A model generated the notes under the pieces. That model ran no database searches. It saw only the letters and a program-made list of their open reading frames with translations, and was not told the DNA's origin. The position numbers and the translations under genes are program-made. From positions 1-8,508 of the forward strand of contig JBCCAR010000059.1 in NCBI GenBank assembly GCA_039814715.1: 8,508 nucleotides of DNA, read 5' to 3'. This document shows positions 1-6,939 of this stretch, in pieces. Positions within the stretch are counted from its first letter, which is position 1, and each line of letters starts with the position of its first letter. The stretch is from CAKZYD01 sp039814715. Lineage in GTDB: Bacteria; Pseudomonadota; Alphaproteobacteria; Sphingomonadales; CAKZYD01.

Positions 1-138
1 AACACCGCCTGGCAAGTGCCATAACAAATCCGCAACGCGCGCAATTTTCAGCCGTTCCAAGCATGCTTTTAGATTGGGCCCGACACCGCTGAGCTTGGCC
101 ACATCGGCAAAGAGCGGGAACAGGACGTCAGGTCGCAT
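1..138 (-). CDS. recG: ATP-dependent DNA helicase RecG, N-terminal fragment
   Basis: These are the first 46 codons of a leftward gene that runs out of the window. RecG is a cytoplasmic SF2 helicase that remodels stalled replication forks and branch-migrates Holliday junctions. The visible residues begin MRPDVLFPLF and continue into LSGVGPNLKACLERL (about 16-30), a helix-hairpin-helix-like turn, then ARVADLLWHLPGGV (33-46). This matches the RecG N-terminus, where a 'GVGPKLAKLLxRLGI...DLLxHLP' segment is the family signature. The start is well fixed: an in-frame TGA lies at 165-163 on the minus strand, and the only usable start codon after it is the ATG at 138-136. No clear Shine-Dalgarno sequence precedes it. 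It is divergent from sdhE, and recG beside sdhE and mfd is a usual alphaproteobacterial arrangement. The wedge and helicase domains are not visible, so integrity cannot be judged. Confidence 0.88.
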   Translation of the reverse strand, partial: MRPDVLFPLFADVAKLSGVGPNLKACLERLKIARVADLLWHLPGGV

Positions 139-159
139 GGGGTTGCAGCATCGGGCGGG

Positions 160-188
160 TTGTCATTGCGCTACATTAGCAATACATC
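160..188 (+). promoter_or_regulatory. Candidate sigma70-type promoter for sdhE-mfd
   Basis: TTGTCA at 160-165 (5 of 6 bases of the -35 consensus) is separated by 17 bp from TACATC at 183-188 (4 of 6 of the -10 consensus). This would give a leader of about 50 nt before the sdhE ATG at 244. It is the best-spaced pair I found by eye in the 105-bp recG/sdhE divergent region, but the match is modest. Alphaproteobacterial promoters are loosely conserved, so this is only a suggestion. I could not identify a matching promoter for recG. Confidence 0.25.
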
Positions 189-243
189 CCCGTAGGGAAA
201 GCCCTGAAACACACTGCCCCGCTAAGAGCGCAAGAGAAAGCCC

Positions 244-522
244 ATGACCGAGGATACCCGCCTTCGCCGTTTGAAATTTCGCGCCAGCCATCGCGGGACA
301 AAAGAAGCCGATATTATGCTGGGCGGATACGTGGAAGCGCGCGCCAGCACGCTGGGCGAAGATGATGTCACTTGGCTGGAAGCGCTGATGATGCAGCAAG
401 ATGTCGATATCATGGCCTGGATTACCGGCAAACAGCCGCCCCCGCCGGCCTTTGACACCGACATGATGAAGGACATGCAGAAGCTGGATTATATCCAGGA
501 TACCATGAAGTTAGGCTGGTAG
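244..522 (+). CDS. sdhE: SdhE-family FAD assembly factor (Sdh5/YgfY, DUF339)
   Basis: SdhE is a small soluble chaperone that promotes covalent attachment of FAD to SdhA, the flavoprotein subunit of succinate dehydrogenase (complex II, TCA cycle and respiration). The 92-residue length is normal for the family. The hallmark RGxxE motif is present as R17-G18-T19-K20-E21 in the context HRGTKEADIMLGGY, preceded by the basic stretch RLRRLKFRASHR (6-17). The middle, about 37-62, carries the family's 'LxxxxxxxLExLMxxxDxDIxxWITGK' pattern. The start is ATG at 244, with a weak purine-rich stretch (GAGAAAG, 234-240) 3 nt upstream. It ends in TAG at 520-522, four bases before mfd, so the two are very likely co-transcribed. 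The divergent neighbour is recG. Identification rests on motif, length and neighbourhood. Confidence 0.92.
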   Translation: MTEDTRLRRLKFRASHRGTKEADIMLGGYVEARASTLGEDDVTWLEALMMQQDVDIMAWITGKQPPPPAFDTDMMKDMQKLDYIQDTMKLGW

Positions 523-526
523 CGCT

Positions 527-3500
527 TTGCCCATTACCGAAGACTTGCTGGCCCGGCTGAGCGGCGATACCCGGCCAAAAACAATCAGCAATGCCCTCGC
601 TGGCAGCGATGTGCAATTGCTTGCCGCCCTAGCGCGCGCACGCCATCCAAGCGAGGCGCCCAGCGTGCTGCATATCGCGCTTGATGATAGCCGGATGCTG
701 TACATGCGTGACCAATTGGCGTTTTTTGCGCCGGATATAGAGGTGATCACCCTTCCCGCTTGGGACTGCCTTCCCTACGACCGAGTCTCACCGAATGCCG
801 ACCTGTCAGCAGCGCGTATTCGCGCGCTTGCCGCTCTCAGATCAAAACACAGTGAGCGCCCACGCATCATTGTAACAACGCTCAATGGCGCAAGTCAGCG
901 CGTGGTCCCGCGCGGATGGCTCGATGCGTCCTCCTTAATGCTCAAGCGCGGCGACAGCCTCAGCATGGAAAGCTTAGCTGCTTTTCTGACGCAGCGCGGC
1001 TATATGCGCGCCACAACTGTCAATGAGCCCGGCGACTTCGCCATTCGCGGGGGCTTAGCCGATTTCTGGCCTTCCGGCAGCGCCGAGCCAGTGCGCGTCG
1101 ATTTTTTTGGCGATGAGATTGATAGCCTGCGCGCCTTTGACCCCATCAGTCAGCGCACAACGCATAGCCTCAAGACCCTGCAAATCGTACCTGCCAGCGA
1201 GTTAGACTTTTCTCCAGACGCTATCACCCGCTTCCGTAAGGCCTATGTGGCACTGTTCGGCACCGTTATGGATGATGACCCCATTTATGAAGCCGCCAGC
1301 GAAGGCCGCCGCGCACCAGGCATTGACCATTGGATGCCGCTGTTCTTTGAAAAGCTGGAGACCATTTTGGAGACGCTTGAGGAGACGGCAACCGTCACGC
1401 TTGATGCAGATGTCGAAGCAGCCTCACAAGAACGCTTCAAAGCGATTGAAGACTATTACGAGACCCGCAAAGCAGCCCTCAATGCAGAAGGCAGCTTGTC
1501 CTCTCCCTATAAACCTTTGCCGCCGGAACAGCTCTATGTTGGCGCGGCAGAATGGAAAGCTCTGCTGAGCGAATTTCACGCCGTTACGTTAACACCTTTC
1601 GATGTGGCCGGGCGCTCCAATCTATCGCTCGGCGCGAAGGCTGGGCGCAATTTCGCGCCAGAACGCAAAGACGGTGCCACGAATATCTATGATGCCGTCA
1701 CCGGCCATTTTAAAGATTTGCGTGGCCGCGGCGCCAAGCCCATCATCGTTGCGTATTCAGAGGGCGCGGCAGACCGGCTTAGCACAGTCTTAAGCGACCA
1801 CGGCGTTGACCAAATAGCCATGGTGCCAAATCTGCAAGCTGCAAAAACCTTGTCCGATACCGCTGTGGGAATGGCCGTTCTGCCGCTTGAGCAGGGCCTC
1901 GAATTTGACGGCCTTGGCTGGATTACCGAGCAAGACATTCTTGGCGACCGGCTCATCCGTAAAGCGCGCAAAACCAAAAAAGCAGAGAATTTCCTCACAG
2001 AAGTGTCTCAGCTCAGTCCCGGAGACCATGTGGTCCATGTGGATCACGGGATTGGCCGCTTTGAAGGCTTGCAAACCATTGAGGTCCATGGCGCGCCGCA
2101 TGACTGTGTTTGGTTACGCTATGCAGGCGATGCGTCGCTTTACGTCCCTGTTGAGAATATCGATGTTCTCAGCCGGTTTAGCGGCGAAGAGGCCGCCACA
2201 ACGCTAGATAAACTGGGCGGGGCGGGGTGGCAGAACCGTAAGGCGCGCGCGAAGCAACGTATCCGCGAAATCGCTGACGAACTCATAAAAATTGCTGCTG
2301 CTCGCGAACTGCGAAAGGGCGATGCTTGTGAGGCACCAGATGGGCTCTATGACGAATTTTGTGCACGTTTCCCTTATGATGAAACCGACGATCAATTGCG
2401 CGCCATAGAAGACACGCTGGCCGATATGGCGAGTGGGCGGCCAATGGACCGGCTGGTCTGCGGCGATGTTGGCTTTGGCAAAACCGAAGTCGCCTTGCGC
2501 GCCGCCTTTGTTGCAGCAATGACTGGCAAGCAGGTGGCTGTTATTTGTCCAACCACCTTGCTCGCGCGCCAGCATTACAAGACCTTTCAAGACCGATTCC
2601 GTGGCTGGCCGCTCAAAATCGGCCAGCTCAGCCGTTTGGTCACCACCAAGCAAGCCAATGTGGTTAAGGCTGGCATGGCGGATGGCGACTTAGACATTGT
2701 CATCGGGACCCACGCGCTTCTTGGAAAGTCCGTCCAATTCGACAATTTGGGCTTGGTCATTGTTGATGAAGAACAACACTTCGGTGTCAATCATAAGGAG
2801 CGGCTCAAGCAGCTACGCGCGAATGTGCATGTGCTCACGCTGACCGCGACACCCATTCCTCGCACTTTGCAATTGGCCCTATCTGGCCTGCGCGAACTCA
2901 GCATCATTGCAACGCCGCCGATTGACCGCCTCGCCGTACGAACCTTCGTAACGCCCTTTGATGATATGGTGCTACGCGAGGCCTTGCTGCGCGAACATTA
3001 CCGAGGCGGACAGAGCTTTTTCGTTGTGCCGCGTATTTCAGACTTGGAAGAAGCCTCGAAGTTCCTTGAAGAGCACGTTCCGGAAGTCAAATTTGTAATT
3101 GGCCATGGACAGATGCCCTCCGGCCAGCTCGAAGATGTGATGAATGCGTTTTATGACGGCAAATACGATGTCCTGCTATCGACGACCATTGTTGAAAGTG
3201 GGCTCGATATTCCTAGCGCCAACACCCTCGTGGTGTACCGCGCAGATATGTTTGGCCTAGCGCAGCTATATCAAATCCGCGGCCGTGTTGGCCGCTCTAA
3301 AGCGCGCGCCTATGCTTATCTGACCACTAAACCCTCCAAACGCATGACCGACAACGCACTTAAACGGCTCGAAGTCCTACAATCGCTCGATACATTGGGC
3401 GCAGGCTTTACCTTAGCCAGCCATGATATGGACCTGCGCGGCGCTGGCAATTTGCTTGGCGATGAACAGTCAGGCCACATTAGAGAAGTCGGCGTGGAGC

Positions 3501-4027
3501 TTTACCAGCAGATGCTGGAAGAGGCAGTGGCAGCCGCCAAAGGCGCTGAACAGCCCGATGATGATTTCTCGCCGCAGATCAATCTCGGCCTCGCCGTGCT
3601 GATACCAGAGAGCTACGTCCCCGATTTGCAAATTCGCATGAACCTTTATCGGCGCATCGCCAGCGTCGATGACAAGCTCTCCCTCGATGGCCTGGCCGCA
3701 GAGCTCATCGACCGCTTTGGCCCGATCCCAGACGAGGCTGAGCAGTTGCTGAAAGTGGTCGAAATCAAACAACTGTGTCGCGACGCCGGCATTTCTAAGC
3801 TGGAAGCAGGCGCGAAAGGCATCACCCTCTCCTTCCACAACAATCAGTTTGCCAATCCCGCGGGCCTGGTTGACTTCATTTCAAACAGTCGACGCACAGC
3901 CAAATTGCGCCCCGACCATCGCTTGGTCGTCTTGGAAGACTTAGCAAGCGTCAACCGCCGTGCGAAGGTGGCACTACAGATTGTCAAAGCCCTGGTCGCC
4001 GCTGCGCAGGAGAAAGCAGCAGCGTAA
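527..4027 (+). CDS. mfd: Transcription-repair coupling factor Mfd
   Basis: Mfd is an ATP-driven DNA translocase that pushes RNA polymerase off lesions and recruits UvrA for nucleotide excision repair. It has 1166 residues, a full-length family size. The UvrB-homology module is N-terminal, with PGDFAIRGG at about 168-176. The RNA-polymerase-interacting (CarD/Tudor-like) domain spans about 494-550, from SPGDHVVHVDHGIGRFEG to YVPVENIDVLSRF. The RecG-like translocase follows: Walker A GDVGFGKT at 646-653 (K652), DEEQ box at 747-750, motif III TATPIPRTL from 773, TTIVESGLDIP from 886, and motif VI QIRGRVGR at 916-923. The C-terminal TRCF domain starts near 1018 (INLGLAVLIPESYV). All key motifs are intact. 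The start is TTG at 527: an in-frame stop lies at 512-514, and the first internal in-frame ATG would remove 56 conserved-region residues. TTG at 542 is an alternative. There is no strong Shine-Dalgarno sequence, so translation is probably coupled to sdhE. It converges with cysH. Confidence 0.97.
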   Translation: MPITEDLLARLSGDTRPKTISNALAGSDVQLLAALARARHPSEAPSVLHIALDDSRMLYMRDQLAFFAPDIEVITLPAWDCLPYDRVSPNADLSAARIRALAALRSKHSERPRIIVTTLNGASQRVVPRGWLDASSLMLKRGDSLSMESLAAFLTQRGYMRATTVNEPGDFAIRGGLADFWPSGSAEPVRVDFFGDEIDSLRAFDPISQRTTHSLKTLQIVPASELDFSPDAITRFRKAYVALFGTVMDDDPIYEAASEGRRAPGIDHWMPLFFEKLETILETLEETATVTLDADVEAASQERFKAIEDYYETRKAALNAEGSLSSPYKPLPPEQLYVGAAEWKALLSEFHAVTLTPFDVAGRSNLSLGAKAGRNFAPERKDGATNIYDAVTGHFKDLRGRGAKPIIVAYSEGAADRLSTVLSDHGVDQIAMVPNLQAAKTLSDTAVGMAVLPLEQGLEFDGLGWITEQDILGDRLIRKARKTKKAENFLTEVSQLSPGDHVVHVDHGIGRFEGLQTIEVHGAPHDCVWLRYAGDASLYVPVENIDVLSRFSGEEAATTLDKLGGAGWQNRKARAKQRIREIADELIKIAAARELRKGDACEAPDGLYDEFCARFPYDETDDQLRAIEDTLADMASGRPMDRLVCGDVGFGKTEVALRAAFVAAMTGKQVAVICPTTLLARQHYKTFQDRFRGWPLKIGQLSRLVTTKQANVVKAGMADGDLDIVIGTHALLGKSVQFDNLGLVIVDEEQHFGVNHKERLKQLRANVHVLTLTATPIPRTLQLALSGLRELSIIATPPIDRLAVRTFVTPFDDMVLREALLREHYRGGQSFFVVPRISDLEEASKFLEEHVPEVKFVIGHGQMPSGQLEDVMNAFYDGKYDVLLSTTIVESGLDIPSANTLVVYRADMFGLAQLYQIRGRVGRSKARAYAYLTTKPSKRMTDNALKRLEVLQSLDTLGAGFTLASHDMDLRGAGNLLGDEQSGHIREVGVELYQQMLEEAVAAAKGAEQPDDDFSPQINLGLAVLIPESYVPDLQIRMNLYRRIASVDDKLSLDGLAAELIDRFGPIPDEAEQLLKVVEIKQLCRDAGISKLEAGAKGITLSFHNNQFANPAGLVDFISNSRRTAKLRPDHRLVVLEDLASVNRRAKVALQIVKALVAAAQEKAAA

Positions 4028-4040
4028 CGATATTTTACGC
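4022..4040. repeat. Inverted repeat spanning the mfd and cysH stop codons
   Basis: GCGTAA at 4022-4027 and TTACGC at 4035-4040 form a perfect 6-bp inverted repeat with a 7-nt loop. The left arm contains the mfd stop TAA (4025-4027). The right arm contains the cysH stop read on the other strand (4037-4035). The convergent genes are separated by only 7 bp. The stem is short and has no T-run beyond it on either strand, so it would be a poor intrinsic terminator. It may simply arise because both proteins end in Ala-Ala-stop. Confidence 0.4.
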
Positions 4041-4778
4041 CGCGCCGCGCCTTGCAGCAGGCAGAATAGACCGGCGCCCTGGCTGACCCACCGGCATATG
4101 AATGCCGCACTCGGTTTTATCGCTACCACGCCAGCGCCCAGCGCGCATATCTTCGCCTTCAGAAACCGGCGTTGTGCACGGCATGCACCCAACACTCAAA
4201 TAGCCATCCGCTTCGAGCGGGTGTTTGGGCAAAGCATAGCTTTCAAAATAAGCATCCAACTCGGTTTTGGACCACTTCGCTAGCGGATTGATTTTGATGC
4301 GCCCTTCGACAAGTTCAAACAGCGGCAGGGCGTCCCGGCCAGCGCCATGAAACCCTTTCCGGCCGGAAATCCAGATATTGACATTTTTCAAGGCACGTTG
4401 CATCGGCTCGACTTTGCGCGTGTAGCAACAACGGTCCGCATTTTGAGACCATAAGACGCCGCGCGGATCATTTTGATCGAGCAATGCGGGCTTTGGCATA
4501 ATCGTACGCACACGGCTAAGGCCGAGCTGCTCTACCAGCTTGTTTTTATACTTAATGGTTTCGCCAAAGAGCTTGCCCGTATTGATAAAGACAACGTCTA
4601 CAGTTTTATCAATTTGAGCCGCCATATGTAGCAGCACCGCCGATTCTGTTCCAAACGACGATACCAAGGACACTTGGCCCGGAAAATCTTCCGTAAGCAC
4701 GCCGCGCATCAACTGCTGCGGCGTGGCGTTTTTATATTTGTCGTTAAGGGCATCAACTTGGCCCTGACTGATCGGCAT
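4035..4778 (-). CDS. cysH: Phosphoadenylyl/adenylyl-sulfate reductase CysH, iron-sulfur type
   Basis: CysH reduces adenylyl-sulfate (APS, or its 3'-phospho form PAPS) to sulfite with thioredoxin as donor, in the cytoplasm. It has 247 residues. SSFGTESAVLLH (40-51) is the nucleotide-binding PP-loop region, and FINTGKLFGET (64-74) is a second conserved block. C117-C118 (in RCCYTRK) and C198/C201 (CMPC) are the four cysteines that bind a [4Fe-4S] cluster in assimilatory APS reductases and in dual-specificity enzymes. C224 in KTECGIH is the catalytic cysteine of the C-terminal motif. The substrate-binding loop reads SGRKGFHGAGR (138-148) instead of the GLRRxQSxTR of enterobacterial PAPS reductases. 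I infer APS as the likely main substrate. ATG at 4778 follows the DUF934 stop by 3 nt, with GGGAG at 4788-4792, 9 nt upstream. It is the last gene of the operon and converges with mfd. Confidence 0.93.
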   Translation of the reverse strand: MPISQGQVDALNDKYKNATPQQLMRGVLTEDFPGQVSLVSSFGTESAVLLHMAAQIDKTVDVVFINTGKLFGETIKYKNKLVEQLGLSRVRTIMPKPALLDQNDPRGVLWSQNADRCCYTRKVEPMQRALKNVNIWISGRKGFHGAGRDALPLFELVEGRIKINPLAKWSKTELDAYFESYALPKHPLEADGYLSVGCMPCTTPVSEGEDMRAGRWRGSDKTECGIHMPVGQPGRRSILPAARRGAA

Positions 4779-4781
4779 GAC

Positions 4782-5291
4782 TTAAATCTCCCAGTTGGGA
4801 ACAAAGCGGCGCAGTCTATGCGCTGGGGGGTGATCATCGGCGGCAGGTTGATACCAAACGCCGTAGCGCTCTAGCGCGGCCTGGGCATCCGATGGATCAA
4901 CATGATCGGCAAGCACAGCCACATCAAAACCGCAGCGCTGCATGAACCTGAGCTGGTCAATGAGCACATCGCCAATGGCGCGCAGCTCGCCTTGAAAGCC
5001 CATATGCTCACGCAACACACGCGCCTGGGAATAGCCTCTCCCATCGGTATAGGCTGGGAAATCCACTTCAATAAGCGCAATTTGGTCAAGACGGCTGGCG
5101 AGCTCTTCCACCTTTGTGTCTGGCGACAAGCGCACACCAAGGGCCTGGGCCGCGATATCATTGCGTTCTAAAAACCGTTCAATTTGAGTGGCGTCTATGA
5201 CCGGGAATGCCGCCTTGGCAGCGCCGTCAATATCGTCATGAAACGTCCAATCCGCCGGGGTAATGGCACGAAATTCAACACTATGCGCCAT
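4782..5291 (-). CDS. DUF934 family protein, sulfite-reduction accessory
   Basis: This 169-residue protein belongs to DUF934, a family of unknown biochemical function found next to cysI in many proteobacteria. The conserved core is visible at about 74-123: DFPAYTDGRGYSQARVLRE (77-95), then GFQGELRAIGDVLIDQL (98-114) and MQRCGFD (117-123). It has no signal peptide or membrane segment, so it should be cytoplasmic. C120 is the only cysteine, so it does not look like an iron-sulfur protein, and I see no classical flavin or NAD(P) fingerprint. It sits between cysI (11-nt overlap) and cysH (3-nt gap), which ties it to sulfite production or reduction. A role in donating electrons to CysI, or in handing over sulfite, is inference only. 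The start ATG at 5291 is supported by a strong Shine-Dalgarno sequence at 5298-5304. Confidence 0.88.
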   Translation of the reverse strand: MAHSVEFRAITPADWTFHDDIDGAAKAAFPVIDATQIERFLERNDIAAQALGVRLSPDTKVEELASRLDQIALIEVDFPAYTDGRGYSQARVLREHMGFQGELRAIGDVLIDQLRFMQRCGFDVAVLADHVDPSDAQAALERYGVWYQPAADDHPPAHRLRRFVPNWEI

Positions 5292-6936
5292 AGACCGCCT
5301 CCTTAAAGGGCTGCATGCCTATGCGGCGATAGGTATCGAGAAAGGTTTCATCATCGCCGCGCTTTTCTTTGTACACATCGATGATGGTCTCAATGGCATC
5401 GACAGTGCCATCTTCATCAAAACCGCGCCCGATGATTTGTGCCAGGGAGGTATCTTCCTCCGCTGACCCGCCGAGCAGGATTTGATAATTTTCGGTGCCC
5501 TTCCGATCGACGCCTAAAATACCGATGTGACCCGCATGGTGATGCCCGCAGGCATTGATGCAGCCGGAGATTTTCAGCTTCACATCACCAATATCTTCAA
5601 GGCGGCCAAGGTCATCAAAGCGCTTCGCAATTTTTTGCGAAATGGGGATGGAGCGTGCATTGGCGAGCGCGCAGTAATCAAGCCCAGGACAAACAATCAT
5701 GTCCGTCAACAGTCCTTGATTGGCCGAGGCAAGGTTATGCGCTTTGAGCGCATCATAAAGCGCAGGCAAATCCCCTTCTGCTACATCAGGCAGCACCAGG
5801 TTTTGCGCATGGGTCACGCGCACTTCGCCAAAGCCGAAATTATCTGCAAAGTCCGCGACCGCGTCCATTTGCGCGGAGGTTGCATCCCCGGCAATGCCAT
5901 CATGCGGCTTTAAAGAGATGGTGACCGCTTTATAGCCTGGCACCTTATGGTCAAAACTGTTGTTGCGCAGCCATGACGCAAAGGCGGCATCATGGGATGC
6001 ACGTTCACGTGATTGGCCTGCCGCTGCGGGCGCATCTGCGTCATATTTCGGCGGAGCGAAATACTGCTCAATGCGCAAGAATTCGCGCACATCGGCGTCA
6101 ACTGGACCGCCTTCAATCTTTTGCCATTCAGCCTCTACCTCATCGCGAAAGACATCCGCGCCCATTTCGTGGACAAGGATTTTGATGCGGGCTTTATACT
6201 TATTGTCGCGCCGCCCATAGCGGTTATACACCCGCAGAATTGCTTCAAGATAGCTAAGCAGATGGGCTTCGCCGACATCCTCTCGCATCAGCTTTCCAAT
6301 CATCGGCGTACGCCCCTGCCCGCCCCCGGCATAGACCGCAAAGCGGCGCTCACCATCTTCACCATGCGTGATGGTGATGCCAATATCATGGAGCTTAACG
6401 CCGACACGGTCAGCCGGGCTGGCATTGACAGCAATCTTAAATTTGCGCGGCAAGAAGGCGAATTCAGGATGAAATGTGGACCATTGGCGCAGCAATTCAC
6501 ACCATGGGCGTGGGTCTTCCACTTCATCAGCGGCGACGCCTGCGAACTGATCTGACGAGATATTGCGGATACAATTGCCCGAGGTTTGAATGGCATGCAT
6601 CTCAACAGATGCCAGCTCATCTAAAATATCAGGTGCATCGGCTAATTTTATCCAGTTGTACTGAATATTCTGCCGCGTGGTGAAATGGCCATAATCTTTG
6701 TCATAGGTGCGTGCGATATACGCCAGCTTGCGCATTTGCTTTGACGACAACACCCCATAGGGGATTGCTACGCGCAGCATATAGGCGTGGAGCTGAAGAT
6801 AGAGCCCGTTCTGCAGCCGCAGCGGTTTGAACTCATCTTCGCTCAGCTTGCCCGCAATCCGGCGTTCAACTTGGTCGCGAAAATCAGCTGCGCGCTCGCG
6901 TACAGCTTGTTTGTCATAGGTGTCGTACTGATACAT
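5281..6936 (-). CDS. cysI: Siroheme-dependent sulfite reductase hemoprotein (CysI; nitrite/sulfite reductase family)
   Basis: CysI catalyses the six-electron reduction of sulfite to sulfide in cysteine synthesis, using siroheme coupled to a [4Fe-4S] cluster. It has 551 residues with two ferredoxin-like/siroheme half-repeats. The cluster cysteines are C416 and C422 (CPGLDYC, Cx5C) and C459 and C463 (GCINACGHHHAG, Cx3C). By homology C463 also ligates the siroheme iron. Basic active-site residues equivalent to the E. coli set are present: R88 (TTRQ), R124 (CIRN), and K165 and K167 (LPRKFK). No flavoprotein partner cysJ is in the window, so the donor may be ferredoxin or another protein. The family also includes nitrite reductases; the cysG/cysH neighbours favour sulfite. 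ATG at 6936 has AAGGAG at 6945-6950, 8 nt upstream, and lies 3 nt after the DUF2849 stop. The stop codon overlaps the DUF934 start. Confidence 0.93.
   Translation of the reverse strand: MYQYDTYDKQAVRERAADFRDQVERRIAGKLSEDEFKPLRLQNGLYLQLHAYMLRVAIPYGVLSSKQMRKLAYIARTYDKDYGHFTTRQNIQYNWIKLADAPDILDELASVEMHAIQTSGNCIRNISSDQFAGVAADEVEDPRPWCELLRQWSTFHPEFAFLPRKFKIAVNASPADRVGVKLHDIGITITHGEDGERRFAVYAGGGQGRTPMIGKLMREDVGEAHLLSYLEAILRVYNRYGRRDNKYKARIKILVHEMGADVFRDEVEAEWQKIEGGPVDADVREFLRIEQYFAPPKYDADAPAAAGQSRERASHDAAFASWLRNNSFDHKVPGYKAVTISLKPHDGIAGDATSAQMDAVADFADNFGFGEVRVTHAQNLVLPDVAEGDLPALYDALKAHNLASANQGLLTDMIVCPGLDYCALANARSIPISQKIAKRFDDLGRLEDIGDVKLKISGCINACGHHHAGHIGILGVDRKGTENYQILLGGSAEEDTSLAQIIGRGFDEDGTVDAIETIIDVYKEKRGDDETFLDTYRRIGMQPFKEAVYGA
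5298..5304 (-). promoter_or_regulatory. Shine-Dalgarno sequence of the DUF934 gene, inside cysI
   Basis: The minus strand reads AAGGAGG here, a near-perfect anti-Shine-Dalgarno match, with a 6-nt spacer to the ATG at 5291-5289. It lies within the last codons of cysI and fixes the DUF934 start, giving the 11-nt overlap. Ribosomes finishing cysI would pass straight over it, which supports coupled translation. Confidence 0.8.
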
Positions 6937-6939
6937 GGG

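Noticed and set aside
139..243. Riboswitch or small RNA in the recG/sdhE intergenic region
   Set aside because: Only 105 bp, with no conserved aptamer elements or strong hairpin visible by eye. An ordinary divergent promoter region is sufficient.
2204..2653. 149-residue open frame antisense to mfd
   Set aside because: It overlies the Mfd translocase core including Walker A, shows no recognisable motif, and is explained by codon bias of the intact sense gene.
4022..4040. Bidirectional intrinsic terminator
   Set aside because: The stem is only 6 bp with two A/T pairs and no following T-tract on either strand, so I list it as an inverted repeat only.
4356..4369. Perfect 14-bp palindrome TTTCCGGCCGGAAA
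   Set aside because: It lies inside the cysH coding sequence (Ser-Gly-Arg-Lys codons), has no partner copy noticed elsewhere in the window, and is not near a promoter. Likely chance.
5527..5913. 128-residue open frame on the plus strand opposite the CysI cluster-binding region
   Set aside because: It lies opposite the most conserved part of CysI and has no motif of its own.
6013..6555. 180-residue open frame on the plus strand opposite cysI
   Set aside because: It is antisense to a fully conserved CysI reading frame, its translation matches no family I recognise, and no ribosome site or promoter was seen. A shadow frame is the simplest reading.
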